From Spraguea lophii (taxonomy: Eukaryota; Microsporidia; Spragueidae): DNA of 64,000 nucleotides. The translations under genes were made by a program, and so were the position numbers. Positions within the stretch are counted from its first letter, which is position 1; each line of letters begins with the position of its first letter. The DNA is taken from assembly GCA_001887945.1 (NCBI GenBank), contig LDOQ01000212.1, positions 124,001-188,000 of the forward strand, in the 5' to 3' direction. The notes below the pieces were generated by a model. The model saw nothing but the letters and a program-made list of their open reading frames with translations. It had not been told where the DNA came from and ran no database searches. Of the stretch, positions 49,701 through 58,723 are shown in pieces.

Positions 49701-50697
49701 CATAGAACAATTTAAAATTACACAAAATATTGTTAGAGTAGACGGATTATCAAAAGAAATTAAAATAGATTTTTATGCTAAAACGGAAATTAAGAGAGTT
49801 ATGAAGGTAATTAAACGCAAGTTATTAAAAAAGTTGATAGAAGAATCTAATAAATTAAACAAATCCAAATCTGTTATTGCGGTCTCTGCAAAAAAAGAAG
49901 AAACCAGAGAAATGGAAATAAAAGAAGAGAAAATCGAAAGTTCTGTTGAAGATTCATCATCAGATAATGAAGAGCTTAACAAAGATGATAGTTCAACAAA
50001 CAATCCTGATTTAGAAGAGATAGAAGAAGAAATAATAGTAGATGATATACTTGAGATGCCTTCTAGAATCGATACCACAGAAAAAGTAACTTTGAAGGAT
50101 AATATAATAACCATAACATTATACACTCCAGTTGAAACAGAATTACCATTTTATCAGATTTTAGAACAGTTGGTAGCAGAAACTAAAATCGAAGAACATG
50201 GAGGAATATCAGCCACATCAATAGAAAAAGATAACATAATTTTATATGGAGGAAAATTAGATGATTTATTTTTTAAATTGGATACACCAATACCTCTTAC
50301 TTTTGATCAATGCATAGATATATATTCAGCGTATACAAATGATATTTATAAAACGTTGACGATTTTGGGTGTAGAAGCTGCTAGAAATGTAATAGTAGAA
50401 GAAATAAACGGGGTATTTAGCGTATACGGTATAAAGATTAATAAAAGACATATAATACTTATTGCTGATTATATGACTAGAGATGGTGGATTTTCAGCAT
50501 TTAGTAGAACTGGTATGCTTAGTACTGGGTCTGCATTACAAAAAATATCGTTTGAGAGTTGTTTTTCCAGGCTAAGAGAAAGTGCTATATTCCATGATAT
50601 CGATTTTTTAGAAAATCCGTCTGCGCGTATTATTTTAGGACAACCAATAAAACATGGAACAGGATCTTTTGAATTAATTCATAAATACGATGAATAG
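46747..50697 (+). CDS. RPA190: RNA polymerase I largest subunit (A190)
   Basis: 1316 aa starting at the ATG at 46747; the frame's TTG six bases earlier is not needed. The clamp zinc sites are CETCKLSYFNCQGHFG (near 55) and CIKC/CIHCKTRYP. The catalytic loop NADFDGDEMNIHF is near residue 448 with all three Mg-binding aspartates. The trigger-loop region with GEPVGIIAAQSIGEPSTQM lies near 915. FDAFG-type DSFGHPLPDGLYD at the N-terminus and the acidic insert around 1065-1100 place it with Pol I rather than Pol II or III. It transcribes 35S-type rDNA. A probable A49 partner is encoded at 7491. It is about 20% shorter than yeast A190. Confidence 0.95.
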   Translation: MSLIFSPENVSFDFYKNDDIEKISVAEIKSILAFDSFGHPLPDGLYDLRMGPLSPEKSCETCKLSYFNCQGHFGRINLGVYVYNPLCFAQLYKLIRASCIKCNRFNATDEQKIFIQKDLLAIKYTEESKINADNLQIHHNLTNEFFKGCHTRKICIHCKTRYPKYIKGRNLRILKEIDGTPMFIRPDELVENLKGLFETEVELCHAIFGTNDHLMFFVKNIIVQPNKFRPVSYNDGKLYENNRNMILTSIIKETIKVQREASDENIGNLQRLVYFYFDSSKNENKNIPGMKQILEKKEGLFRQNMMGKRVNYAARSVISPDPNLEPREVGVPQIFAETLTFPEQVTPYNLEKLRQLVLNGSKYPGCVYIEENGVLRNIKFISDKDRIIAANQLLQGNKRVWRHLQNGDFVLLNRQPTLHKPSIMGHIVRVLPEEKTIRFNYANCSSYNADFDGDEMNIHFVQSHISRAEVQNVCLNDNNYLVSTDGNPIRGLIQDYIVVCSRMTLKNTFYSEEQYKAIVNNGLSCGIGTDRLKKLLKRKIILEKPCIKTPVKIYSGKQIISTILKNLGLKINIKEVNRLNKQLINEYEDERIVQIVDGTLVSGVLDKSQIGPSAFGLVHACGEVYGYEVCNDLFTVFGRILNKEIMYNGFTTGIDDLLLDQEAEKERNRIILEGIEEGKNIARKQMTDMYFRDQEKVKEIDMMTMRKMNEVTTKILNNSLVTGQKKKYPNNGMGLIINSGARGSIVNLSQISALLGQQELEGRRVPLMISGASLPCFKPYDPNPITGGFIFHRFLTGLQPAEYFFHCMAGREGLMDTAVKTHVSGYLQRSLIKHLESLKVEYDHTVRSDKRVISFKYGEDGLDPRKEKYLKRMDFLEDNKKEIAKGQDVDIYSYKKERAYIEPGEPVGIIAAQSIGEPSTQMTLNTFHLAGVGGGNVTLGMPRLKEIVMVASKEIKNPYVKVNINENFLNNKDFIKLEKVMLSECIEQFKITQNIVRVDGLSKEIKIDFYAKTEIKRVMKVIKRKLLKKLIEESNKLNKSKSVIAVSAKKEETREMEIKEEKIESSVEDSSSDNEELNKDDSSTNNPDLEEIEEEIIVDDILEMPSRIDTTEKVTLKDNIITITLYTPVETELPFYQILEQLVAETKIEEHGGISATSIEKDNIILYGGKLDDLFFKLDTPIPLTFDQCIDIYSAYTNDIYKTLTILGVEAARNVIVEEINGVFSVYGIKINKRHIILIADYMTRDGGFSAFSRTGMLSTGSALQKISFESCFSRLRESAIFHDIDFLENPSARIILGQPIKHGTGSFELIHKYDE

Positions 50698-50745
50698 ATA
50701 TAATATCCCTTACATCATAAAATAAAATATTTTATGGATATTTTA

Positions 50746-50748
50746 CCC
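50746..50748 (+). promoter_or_regulatory. CCC core-promoter motif deciding the transporter start
   Basis: CCC abuts the ATG at 50749. The ATG 15 bases upstream has none. It lies only 50 bases after the previous stop. Confidence 0.6.
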
Positions 50749-52044
50749 ATGTACACCTTTTTATATCTTTTTGCTTTTTTCCGCTATTTTATTCCTATAG
50801 AGCCTTTTTATATTTCATATTTTATAGAAACAAAAAAGCTTAATAATAATGATATCATTAATAAAGCCATTCCATGGTTATTTGTATCCAGTCTCTTTGT
50901 ATCCATTTTTAGTTCTTTATTATCCAGGAAGATAGGAAACAAAATATGTCTTCTTCTTGATACTATTGCGGATATTTTAGTACAAATTATTTTATGTTGT
51001 ATGAATAATAAAAATATATTTTTTGCAGCTTTATCATGTGGATTTCATGGTATTTCAACCTCTCTTGCACATATTTCACAGTGTATTGTTTATGAAATAG
51101 AACCGAATAATGTACTTAGAAATAAAGTTATGGGGAAATATCAAGTAGTACGTAAAATCGCACAAATAATATCTTCATTCATAGCACAAAATCTTAGGTA
51201 TGGTAGCGGTAATAATATATCATCACTTTACCTATCTTTACTATCAATAACAACCTCTCTGATATTTGGTGTTTTTTTAAAAACTAAAGCAAAAAAAGAA
51301 AAAACTTCTTTTATTGAATTTATTTATGAAAACGGATTTAAAAAGTATATACTTTCTATTTATACACCTAAGGTACTATTCTATTCTCTTATAAACATAT
51401 TAGCATCTATAATGTATATTTCTTTTGAAATATATTCTAATTCTATTTTTATCGAAAGAAAAAGAAACCAAGATATAAAATCCATTTACTTTACAAAAAT
51501 TTTGAACATAATACTCTATCCCCTTGAGCTCTTATCTTTCGTAATTATAAAATTCCTTTCTTGTTTCGATAGAAGAATAATTTACCAAAATAAAAACAAC
51601 GATAATATTTTATTATTTGGATATATTCAAGGTTTATGTAAATTAGTGAGTGCAATTGTTACGTATTTTGTATCTTCATCTACTTTTGAATCATATGTAC
51701 ATAAGACTATCTGTATTATACTTGTTATTCTTATAGTATTATTTACAAGTATGCTTAGATATTTTACTTCTTTATTATCTACATATATTTTTTATATGGC
51801 GATTATTGCATTTTCAACAACACTTTTAAGATTATCACACACAGGATATAATAAAGAAAATTCACTTGAAGAGATAACAAGTACAAATTTATTCATTTCT
51901 TCTATAATACATGTGGCTATAACATATATATCAAAGTATAAAAAATCAAAGGCATCTGAAAAAATGTATTATTATTATACTATAGCTGTTGTTATATTTG
52001 CTATAAGTTTGGGTGTTTTGACATATGAGAATAATGTAAAATAA
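50749..52044 (+). CDS. SLC19-type folate/thiamine transporter
   Basis: 431 aa with about 11-12 hydrophobic spans, an MFS transporter. The first helix carries FAFFRYFIPIEPFYISYFIE, the equivalent of the FASFRPTEPFLTPYL signature of SLC19 carriers. INKAIPWLFVSSLF and the LRNKVMGKYQVVRKIAQIISS helix match further SLC19 positions. Microsporidia lack folate and thiamine synthesis and import such vitamins from the host, so plasma-membrane uptake is likely. Which vitamin is carried cannot be read from the sequence. It follows the Pol I gene closely on the same strand. Confidence 0.7.
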   Translation: MYTFLYLFAFFRYFIPIEPFYISYFIETKKLNNNDIINKAIPWLFVSSLFVSIFSSLLSRKIGNKICLLLDTIADILVQIILCCMNNKNIFFAALSCGFHGISTSLAHISQCIVYEIEPNNVLRNKVMGKYQVVRKIAQIISSFIAQNLRYGSGNNISSLYLSLLSITTSLIFGVFLKTKAKKEKTSFIEFIYENGFKKYILSIYTPKVLFYSLINILASIMYISFEIYSNSIFIERKRNQDIKSIYFTKILNIILYPLELLSFVIIKFLSCFDRRIIYQNKNNDNILLFGYIQGLCKLVSAIVTYFVSSSTFESYVHKTICIILVILIVLFTSMLRYFTSLLSTYIFYMAIIAFSTTLLRLSHTGYNKENSLEEITSTNLFISSIIHVAITYISKYKKSKASEKMYYYYTIAVVIFAISLGVLTYENNVK

Positions 52045-52172
52045 ATATAAAAATATTTTTACTAAATTCTTTTATTTTTATAAAATTATTGTTTTGGTTT
52101 TTTTTGTTTAGAATAAAATTTTATAGAAATAATAAAATTTCTTAAATATTCTTCTATACAGCTTTAATTTTA
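52045..52172. other. Spacer with left target-site duplication
   Basis: Short AT-rich spacer. AGCTTTAATTTTA at 52160-52172 is the left copy of a target-site duplication around the retroposon. Confidence 0.8.
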
Positions 52173-52576
52173 ATAAAAGAATAATAATAAACGGAGAAGA
52201 GAAGAAAAAGGTTGTTGAGTGGGTGAGGTTTCGATAGCGCAGCATAGCTGTGCCTTGTATGACGGCCCCGTTACTAGATTAAAGTAGTGTTCAGCTGATG
52301 TAGTTGCAATCCCTGTATTGATTTGTGACTCGGCCAATACTATGCAACGAAAGAGGCTGGGAATTCCTTAAGAGCTGGAAGTGGGGGCGGCGACGCGCAC
52401 CAGACGCAAAATCCTAACACTCTGGAGCATAAGGTAAGATGAGATTAATGCATATATGTAGCGAAACCAGTTAGTACAAGTTTAATTTCGCTCGAGGAAC
52501 CGAAGGTCTCAGACCATGGTAGGCCGCAACCGGCCAGGAAGCTTTGATAAATAAAAGTTTCATTCGTAAAAAAAAA
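52173..52576 (+). mobile_element. SINE-like retroposon, 5'-truncated, with 13-bp target-site duplication
   Basis: Flanked by a perfect 13-base direct repeat AGCTTTAATTTTA (52160-52172 and 52577-52589). The tRNA-like head is missing and the element starts inside the A-rich linker. The body is the least decayed and most GC-rich of all copies (for example GATAGCGCAGCATAGC, GGGGGCGGCGACGCGC, CAACCGGCCAGGAAG). It ends GATAAATAAAAGTTTCATT followed by CGT and a run of A. 5' truncation plus a target-site duplication plus an A tail is the footprint of target-primed reverse transcription. It sits 198 bases upstream of the eL32 start. Confidence 0.93.
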
Positions 52577-52774
52577 AGCTTTAATTTTAAAGATAAAATT
52601 TTTGAATAATATAATTTTATTAATTTCATATAAGAAATGATTAGTTAAATGTTAAAATTATATTCAAAATTCTATATACTAAATAATCTCATTGTAATCA
52701 AGAATATTTTTTATATTTAACATAATTTTATTTTGTAAATAATTATTTTTCAAAAATATTTTTTTTAACCCTAA
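52577..52774. other. Spacer with right target-site duplication and eL32 promoter
   Basis: The right TSD copy is at 52577-52589. The region ends ACCCTAA before the eL32 ATG. Confidence 0.8.
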
Positions 52775-53194
52775 ATGGATATTGTAAATCCCTCTCTATC
52801 TAAAGTAATAGATATTATCAACAAAGGTAAAAGTAAGAAGCAATTTAAACGTTTTCAATCTTGGAGAGTAAAGCGTGTTTCTGAAAGTTGGAGAAAGCCA
52901 AGAGGTATTGATAACAGAATGAGAAGAAAATTCGGTGGAGCACCAGATATGCCAGGTATCGGTTATAAAAAGCCCAATGCAATTCGTTTTTTGTTACCAA
53001 ATGGATACAGAAAGATTATGGTTGCATGTGTAAAAGATTTGGAAGCCTTGATATCTTTAAATTCATTTTACTGTGCAGAAATAAGACATGCAGTGGGAAG
53101 TAAAAAGAGAATAGAAATATTAGAGAGAGCAGAAGAATTGGGAATATTGGTTATCAATAAGGAAGGAAAACTTGTTAAAGAAGAAGAAGAATAA
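52775..53194 (+). CDS. RPL32: 60S ribosomal protein eL32
   Basis: 139 aa. Conserved blocks are KKQFKRFQSWRVKRVSESWR, KPRGIDNRMRRKFGGAPDMP and GYKKPNAIRFLLPNGYRK, as in eL32 of all eukaryotes, with a late IRHAVGSKKRIEILERAEEL. It is a structural protein of the large ribosomal subunit. The length is normal. ACCCTAA precedes the ATG. It forms a compact pair with uL13, only 64 bases downstream on the same strand. No intron was found. Confidence 0.97.
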   Translation: MDIVNPSLSKVIDIINKGKSKKQFKRFQSWRVKRVSESWRKPRGIDNRMRRKFGGAPDMPGIGYKKPNAIRFLLPNGYRKIMVACVKDLEALISLNSFYCAEIRHAVGSKKRIEILERAEELGILVINKEGKLVKEEEE

Positions 53195-53258
53195 ATTTTA
53201 TTTCTGAATTTTTTTTTGTGAATTTATTTTTTAAAAAAAATATTTTTTTCCCCCATAA

Positions 53259-53855
53259 ATGATTGGAAAAAGAATTGTAATCGATGCAACAGGACATGTA
53301 GCTGGAAAACTTGCAGGTCATATTGCTAAAGAATTGATGTGTGGAATTGAGGTTGTAATTGTTCATGCAGAAAATGTGATGTTTACAGGACCTATTAAAA
53401 GAGGTGTTGGAAAATTCAACTCTCATTTGAATAAAAGCTGTTCATATAATCCATTAAGAGGACCATTCCATCTAAGATCCCCTTCCATGCATCTTATGAA
53501 GGTTATTAAAAGAAAACTTCCACATAGAAAATCCAAAGGACAAATAGCACTTAAGAGATTACAGGTATTTGATGGTTGCCCAACAGAATATCTCTCTGTT
53601 GAAAAAATGGTATGTCCAAGAGACAAACTAGAATATACAACATCTCCTATAAGGAAATCTTATAAACTTGGAGACCTTATGATAAAATTTGGATGGAAAT
53701 ATGAATCCGTTGTTGAGAAGATGAATCAAAATGAAGAACAATTTAAGATTGAAGAAACCGAAAAACAAAAAGTAAAAGAACAAAAAATAGAAGAACTTAA
53801 GAAATCTAACAAATTCCAACAAAGAGTAGAAGAAATTATGGTACAAATGGCATAA
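53259..53855 (+). CDS. RPL16: 60S ribosomal protein uL13
   Basis: 198 aa. IVIDATGHVAGKLAGHIAKEL, VVIVHAENVMFTGPIKR and PSMHLMKVIKRKLPHRKSKG are uL13 (L13a/L16) signatures, followed by the ALKRLQVFDGCPTEY block. The C-terminal ~55 residues form a long charged helix typical of the eukaryotic extension. CCCCC lies 5 bases before the ATG. It functions in the large ribosomal subunit. No intron seen. Confidence 0.97.
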   Translation: MIGKRIVIDATGHVAGKLAGHIAKELMCGIEVVIVHAENVMFTGPIKRGVGKFNSHLNKSCSYNPLRGPFHLRSPSMHLMKVIKRKLPHRKSKGQIALKRLQVFDGCPTEYLSVEKMVCPRDKLEYTTSPIRKSYKLGDLMIKFGWKYESVVEKMNQNEEQFKIEETEKQKVKEQKIEELKKSNKFQQRVEEIMVQMA

Positions 53856-53887
53856 TTCAATAAAAGTTCTTTTATGAAAAAAATGTA

Positions 53888-54253
53888 TTAATGTGGTTTG
53901 GGTACATAACCATCAACTGTCATATTTCTTGTAGCCTTTGGAATTTTCAATATTTTATTTTCATAATTTTTATCCACGGATAATTGACATCCTAACCTTG
54001 ATGTACTTGTTAAATCGTACGCTTGATCTAATAGATCATATTCTCTATCTGATGGAGTTTTTAACTTATTATAAAGTTCATTGTCCAATATTACATGGCA
54101 TGTAGAACATGCCAAACTACCTTCACAAGCACCTTCAAGTTCTATATTATTTTTATGTGCAACGGAAAGAATATTTTCACCTGGTTTTGCTTTTATAGGG
54201 AATAATTTGTTATTCTTGCTGAAAAAGAAATTGACAATCGGAGAAGGTAACAT
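53888..54253 (-). CDS. YAH1: Mitosomal [2Fe-2S] ferredoxin (adrenodoxin type)
   Basis: 121 aa. The cluster ligands are Cys 43, 49 and 52 in ACEGSLACSTC and Cys 89 in SRLGCQL, giving C-x5-C-x2-C-x36-C. Adrenodoxin-like residues follow, with DREYDLLDQAYDLT and the C-terminal VDGYVPKPH. Yah1 passes electrons to the Isu1-Nfs1 iron-sulfur machinery in the mitosome. There is no obvious long targeting presequence; only about ten residues (MLPSPIVNFF) precede the fold, as often in microsporidia. ACCC abuts the ATG. It is convergent with uL13. Confidence 0.95.
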   Translation of the reverse strand: MLPSPIVNFFFSKNNKLFPIKAKPGENILSVAHKNNIELEGACEGSLACSTCHVILDNELYNKLKTPSDREYDLLDQAYDLTSTSRLGCQLSVDKNYENKILKIPKATRNMTVDGYVPKPH

Positions 54254-54302
54254 GGGTTATGATTAAGTAAATAAAAAATATTATAAATATATAATGAAAA
54301 AT

Positions 54303-55367
54303 TTAATTTTTATGTTCTTCAAAATATATTTCTCTCAGTTCATTTTTCGTTAAACGATAGTGTTTATTATGTTTTCTTGTAATAAGGCTTTCGAAAGTTT
54401 TAGTTGTAATCCAATTCATGCAAAACCCATCATATTCATTATTGTTATCATTGATAAGGCCTCCAAATTTATAATATATTTTTTTATTTTCTTTTTTAAA
54501 TATTTCTGATAAATCAATTTTCTTCGGTAAGAACCTTCTTTTCCAAGAAAGCCCGATTTTTAGTCGGGGAATATCATATATTAATATTCCGTCTGAAATC
54601 TGGTAACAAAAAACAAAAAGTGAGTTGGCAATAATCTTGTCTATATCATATATTATTTTATTACCTTGTTTTATAGGATAATATACTTTTCCAAGACTTT
54701 CTAACGGCGGATAAAATTTGTATATTTTTTCTTTCTGAGTTTGCATAGGATTACCAAAGCACGTAGATATTCCAAGTGTTTGAAAAAAGGTTAGAAATGC
54801 CGATGTACTGTTTGGATGAAATCTTAATGAATAATCTAGTCCCTTCTGATTATTCCGTTTTTTTTCAACATCTTTAATAGGAGGAAAGTTACTCCAGTCA
54901 GGATTGAAATTAGAATTACATTTACATATAAAAAAAGTAAATTTTTTCTTTTTCATAAGGTTGATATAGCTAATTATGGGTTTCAAGTTTCTGAGTAAAA
55001 CTTCATCTTTTGCGATATCATAAGAATAAGTTTGCGAAATAACAGGAGAAAACTCGTTAGACCAATTTCTCACTGAATATTCCGAGGCTTCTATAAAATA
55101 CCCATTCATTATTATCATTATTTGATAATTAAATCGTATTATATTCTTTGCCACGTAATTCGTTTTTTCTTTAAGTTTGATGATGAATATGAATAAAAGT
55201 ACTGTAATTCTAAATAAAAAATATAACAGTTCCATATCTAGGCCATTTTGTAAGATCAATATTTTATTGCACAGCTTAAATAAGTAAATATTTAAAATAG
55301 AAATTTTATTAAGAATTTTTTTTATTTCAAATGGTTTGTTTTCTACTTGAATTACAATTTCATACAT
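54303..55367 (-). CDS. Hypothetical protein with possible N-terminal membrane helix
   Basis: Not recognised. 354 aa from the first ATG; a second candidate start at residue 45 (MELLYFLFRITVLLF) would begin with the membrane segment, giving about 310 aa. The rest is a soluble domain with aromatic-rich blocks: LDYSLRFHPNSTSAFLTFFQ, YKFYPPLESLGKVYYPI, IYDIPRLKIGLSWKRRF and FCMNWITTKTFESL. This reads like one folded lumenal or extracellular domain. No CCC precedes either start. It may be a type II membrane protein of the secretory route. Confidence 0.7.
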   Translation of the reverse strand: MYEIVIQVENKPFEIKKILNKISILNIYLFKLCNKILILQNGLDMELLYFLFRITVLLFIFIIKLKEKTNYVAKNIIRFNYQIMIIMNGYFIEASEYSVRNWSNEFSPVISQTYSYDIAKDEVLLRNLKPIISYINLMKKKKFTFFICKCNSNFNPDWSNFPPIKDVEKKRNNQKGLDYSLRFHPNSTSAFLTFFQTLGISTCFGNPMQTQKEKIYKFYPPLESLGKVYYPIKQGNKIIYDIDKIIANSLFVFCYQISDGILIYDIPRLKIGLSWKRRFLPKKIDLSEIFKKENKKIYYKFGGLINDNNNEYDGFCMNWITTKTFESLITRKHNKHYRLTKNELREIYFEEHKN

Positions 55368-56174
55368 AACTTTTCTTTTTTATATCTTTTTTTGGAATAT
55401 CAAAATTTCTATATCTTAATTAATCTTATTATATAAGTTATACAGCGTTTTAAAAATTATGTAAATATTAATAGAAGTTATAAAAATCGTGTTTAACCTT
55501 CTAGATGGAGAATATGTATTATAAAACTAAAAAAATATAAGATTTAATTTTTTGTAAGAAAATTCTTTTGAAAAATATGAAATAAGACGAGAATATAATT
55601 ATTATGAAAATATATACAATGCGGTATAAGTAAATGTATTATATAAACCCATGGATGATACTAGATAAGGATTGGAAAAAGTCGTTGAAGAAATGAATTC
55701 AATTTTATTTAAAAATTTTTTTTTATTTTTTCATTTGCTTTAAAAAAAATAGAATTTAACCAGAACATAAATAATATAAAAAATATTCCAAAAATTTACA
55801 TGTTTCATTTAAACTTAGATATTAATTATTTTTATATAAAATTTATTATCAAGATATATGGTGATTGTACCACTCCGTAATAAGAAGCAATTGATTTCTT
55901 AAACATTTGTTTTGTAGTAAACATCTTAGTTATGTATATACATTAATTTTATCTTACAAAGTGATAAGATTTCTCTTATTGTTTTCATCTCAGTTTCAAT
56001 CCAATTTCAACTGTTTATTATTATAATATTAACTAAACCATTAATCAATATAAGTATTTTGATCACATTAGGTAAATTCTGTTTTTATTAGCAGAGTATG
56101 TTGTTGTATACATTCTAACTAATTTAATCAATCAAACCGCTTTATGTAAAATGGAATCGATAACCTAGAAGAAT
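55368..56174. other. Intergenic with retroposon relic
   Basis: Upstream of an unknown gene and next to an intact retroposon. It holds a probable decayed minus-strand copy at about 55915-55990. The last bases (56161-56174) are the left target-site duplication of the following element. Confidence 0.5.
55915..55990 (-). mobile_element. Probable decayed retroposon fragment
   Basis: On the plus strand TATGTATATACATTAATTTT and ATCTTACAAAGTGATAAGAT follow the order of ATATGCATTAATCTCATCTT and ACCTTATACTCC in the inverted element. No tail or head. Weak. Confidence 0.4.
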
Positions 56175-56656
56175 ATTTTTTTTAATGAAACTTTTATTTA
56201 TCAAAGTTTCCTGGCCGTTTACGACCTATCGTGGTCTGAGACTTTTGGTTCCTAAAGTACATCTAAACTTGTACTAATTAGTTTCACCGTAGATATGCAT
56301 TAATCTCGTCTTACTTATATTCCAGAGCGGCAGAGTTTTGCGTATGGTGCACGTCGCTGTCCCCCTCCCATCTTTTCAGAGATTCTAACTTTTTTCTTGA
56401 CATAATATTGGCTGAGTCACAAATTAATACGGTGATTGCACTTACACCAGCTAAACACTACTATAATCTAATAGTGAAACCGTCATACAAGGCACAGTTA
56501 ATGTTGCGCTATCGAACCCTCCCCCCACTCAACAACCTTTTCCCTTGTCTTCTACCTTTTATTATTCTTTTTTTGAAAATTCTTCTGGATGAGGGATTCG
56601 AACCCGTGAGACTTGAGATTTGATTACCATCCCACGACCACTGGACCAAGTGACCT
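56175..56656 (-). mobile_element. tRNA-derived SINE-like retroposon, full length
   Basis: Minus strand. The tRNA-like head occupies about 56580-56656, with A-box-like TGGTCCAGTGG and B box GGGTTCGAATCCC. The linker and shared body follow, and the tail is GATAAATAAAAGTTTCATT then A-rich. An imperfect 14-base duplication flanks it (TAACCTAGAAGAAT at 56161 and TACCCTAGAGGTAT at 56657, 11 of 14 equal), so it inserted long enough ago for both flanks to mutate. The head's stems are partly mispaired, and it is not a functional tRNA. A 71-codon frame inside is chance. Confidence 0.9.
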
Positions 56657-57142
56657 TACCCTAGAGGTATGATCACTCTAAGTAAGCAATGATATTAGGT
56701 TAAACGTTATACTGGAAAGAAACACCTTAACATCCTCGTTTTACGATACCCGAAGCTTATTATCAATGCAATAAATAAAGGGTTTTCGCTTACGGCAGAT
56801 AAACGAAAAAGTCGATAAAAAAGTTCATTAAACCAAAATCTAGTCAGTATATTTGGGACTTTTAACTCGATAACTTTAATGTTAATTACCATATAATATC
56901 TCAAATATATTTGAGTTTTATTTGTCCTAAACATTTTTTTCTAACAATAAAATTTAAAATTATTTTATTTCTACATCTTGGATTGTCTTTTAAACATCTT
57001 TTTCTTCATATTCCAAATATGCTCATGTTATTCTAAATTTACAACTCTGATAAATTAGTTGGTATTTTATTATAAGAAACATTCTATATTATTTTATAGA
57101 AAATTAAAAAAATATAAAAATTTTTTTAAAGTTTGTATTTAT
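56657..57142. other. Intergenic with a doubtful small frame
   Basis: A 75-codon minus-strand frame (56707-56934) and a short plus-strand frame reading KRYTGKKHLNILVLRYPK overlap here. Base composition is less AT-rich than elsewhere. I cannot recognise either. It may be a gene relic into which the adjacent retroposon landed. Confidence 0.35.
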
Positions 57143-58723
57143 TTATGATAATATTTTTCTTAAAACGTTTTTAAATTCTATTTTAGGTACGATAAAAGAA
57201 TTTGAATTATTTTCTAATTTTTCATATTTATTTCCAATTTTTCTCAAGCTTCTATCTTTGCTATAAATTAATGAAGATTCTTCTTCATAATGATCTAATA
57301 TAATGAGAAAGACCTTTTCTTTCTTCATATAACTAAAAACTTCCGTAAAAAGATTATAAAAAATACTTAACATGACAAGAACATTACATTTTTTGAAATC
57401 TCTAAGATCTTTTACAACTAAAATCCTATGTTCTTTTATATTTTTAATTCTTTTTATATTAAGTTTTACAAAATTTATTAACTTGAAATAAAAATCTCTA
57501 CTTTTAATGATTGATTCTTTGTTTATTTTTTGTACAGACACCAAAGCTTTACAATAATCGTTATGCGCTAAAAAATATTCTAACATATAATATGTTTCTA
57601 ACCCTGTAACACTATATTCATAATCTATCTTTTTAATAATTTTTTCTTTTTTGAAAAAAATATCTTCTATAATATCCTTACAATCAATACTTAATCTACA
57701 AAAATCATCACCTGCAGCTTTTCTAGAGATACCTACTCTAGCTAAATATTCACATATCTTATTAACCTGATTTTCTAAAGTATAATTAAAAAGCTTTCTT
57801 CGGACCAAAAATTCAATGTTTGAGCTTATACTATTGTATAACACTGAATTATAAATATACATGATATCAATTCTTTGTGTAATTTTCAAACCAAAATATT
57901 CCTCTCTCCTCTTTATCTCTTCAACAACTTCGTCAAAAATATATTTACAATTTTTGCATAATATTTTTTTATCATAAAAAATTACAAATGGCCAAAGAGT
58001 CTTTGTGGTAAAATAATTGATACCCTTCAGCAAATAGAACATTGAAAATAAATAATTTTCTTTTATACATTCGCAATATTGATTATTTTTTATAATAAGT
58101 TTATCATTATCATCTAACAATACATCATCCAATGTCTCTTTAGCTGATTCATATTCTTCTAAATTTCTCCCCCTATTTTCCAACTCTTCCGTTACACATT
58201 TTTCTTTTTTATTTTCTTTAATGCTACTAATCAGCGTATCGTTAATACTGCTTTTTAAAGTTTCTAAAGAATAATCATTTGTATTAGTAGAATTTAAAAT
58301 ATCCAATTTACAATCTAAACTGTCTTTTCTAAAATTTTCATCTTTATTATTATTCTCATTTATTTTCGAACCATTATCTTCAATGCTACTTTCATTTTCT
58401 ATTATAACGCTATCATTTCTTCTATTTTCTTTATCTTCATTATTTTTAACTATTTTATTTTTTCTTTCTCTCTTTTTTCTACCACATTCCATCACCACAT
58501 ATTTATCTCCTATAGGTTTTTTATTTACAAAAAGAACTACATCCTCCTCTTCTATATTATTTTTAACATCTACTTCATATTTTATACATTCTCTCTTAAA
58601 TAAAGAAGTATAAATATCCACAACCAATATACTTAATATATCCTTTGATGCACATATCTTTATTTTGTTGTATTTTTTAATCCATAAGAGAATTTTTCTG
58701 GAATCACTTACATCTAATATCAT
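57143..58723 (-). CDS. CDC45: DNA replication initiation protein Cdc45
   Basis: 526 aa. The N-terminus (WIKKYNKIKICASKDILSILVVDIY) parallels the start of Cdc45, where a RecJ-like fold begins. A Ser/Asn/Asp-rich insert (about 85-215) is low complexity. The diagnostic central part is IMYIYNSVLYNSISSNIEFLVRR and EYLARVGISRKAAGDDFCRL followed by SIDCKDIIEDIF, equivalent to the LYDSMMHSSYL and EFLAEMGLPLKQCKQKFSFM blocks. Cdc45 joins MCM and GINS in the CMG helicase. TTAACCG precedes the ATG rather than CCC. The assignment rests on block order, by eye. Confidence 0.78.
   Translation of the reverse strand: MILDVSDSRKILLWIKKYNKIKICASKDILSILVVDIYTSLFKRECIKYEVDVKNNIEEEDVVLFVNKKPIGDKYVVMECGRKKRERKNKIVKNNEDKENRRNDSVIIENESSIEDNGSKINENNNKDENFRKDSLDCKLDILNSTNTNDYSLETLKSSINDTLISSIKENKKEKCVTEELENRGRNLEEYESAKETLDDVLLDDNDKLIIKNNQYCECIKENYLFSMFYLLKGINYFTTKTLWPFVIFYDKKILCKNCKYIFDEVVEEIKRREEYFGLKITQRIDIMYIYNSVLYNSISSNIEFLVRRKLFNYTLENQVNKICEYLARVGISRKAAGDDFCRLSIDCKDIIEDIFFKKEKIIKKIDYEYSVTGLETYYMLEYFLAHNDYCKALVSVQKINKESIIKSRDFYFKLINFVKLNIKRIKNIKEHRILVVKDLRDFKKCNVLVMLSIFYNLFTEVFSYMKKEKVFLIILDHYEEESSLIYSKDRSLRKIGNKYEKLENNSNSFIVPKIEFKNVLRKILS

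Noticed and set aside
56408..56623. 71-codon plus-strand frame
   Set aside because: Lies wholly inside an inverted retroposon copy; similar frames occur at the same place in the 59.6- and 61.3-kb copies because of shared sequence, not protein coding.
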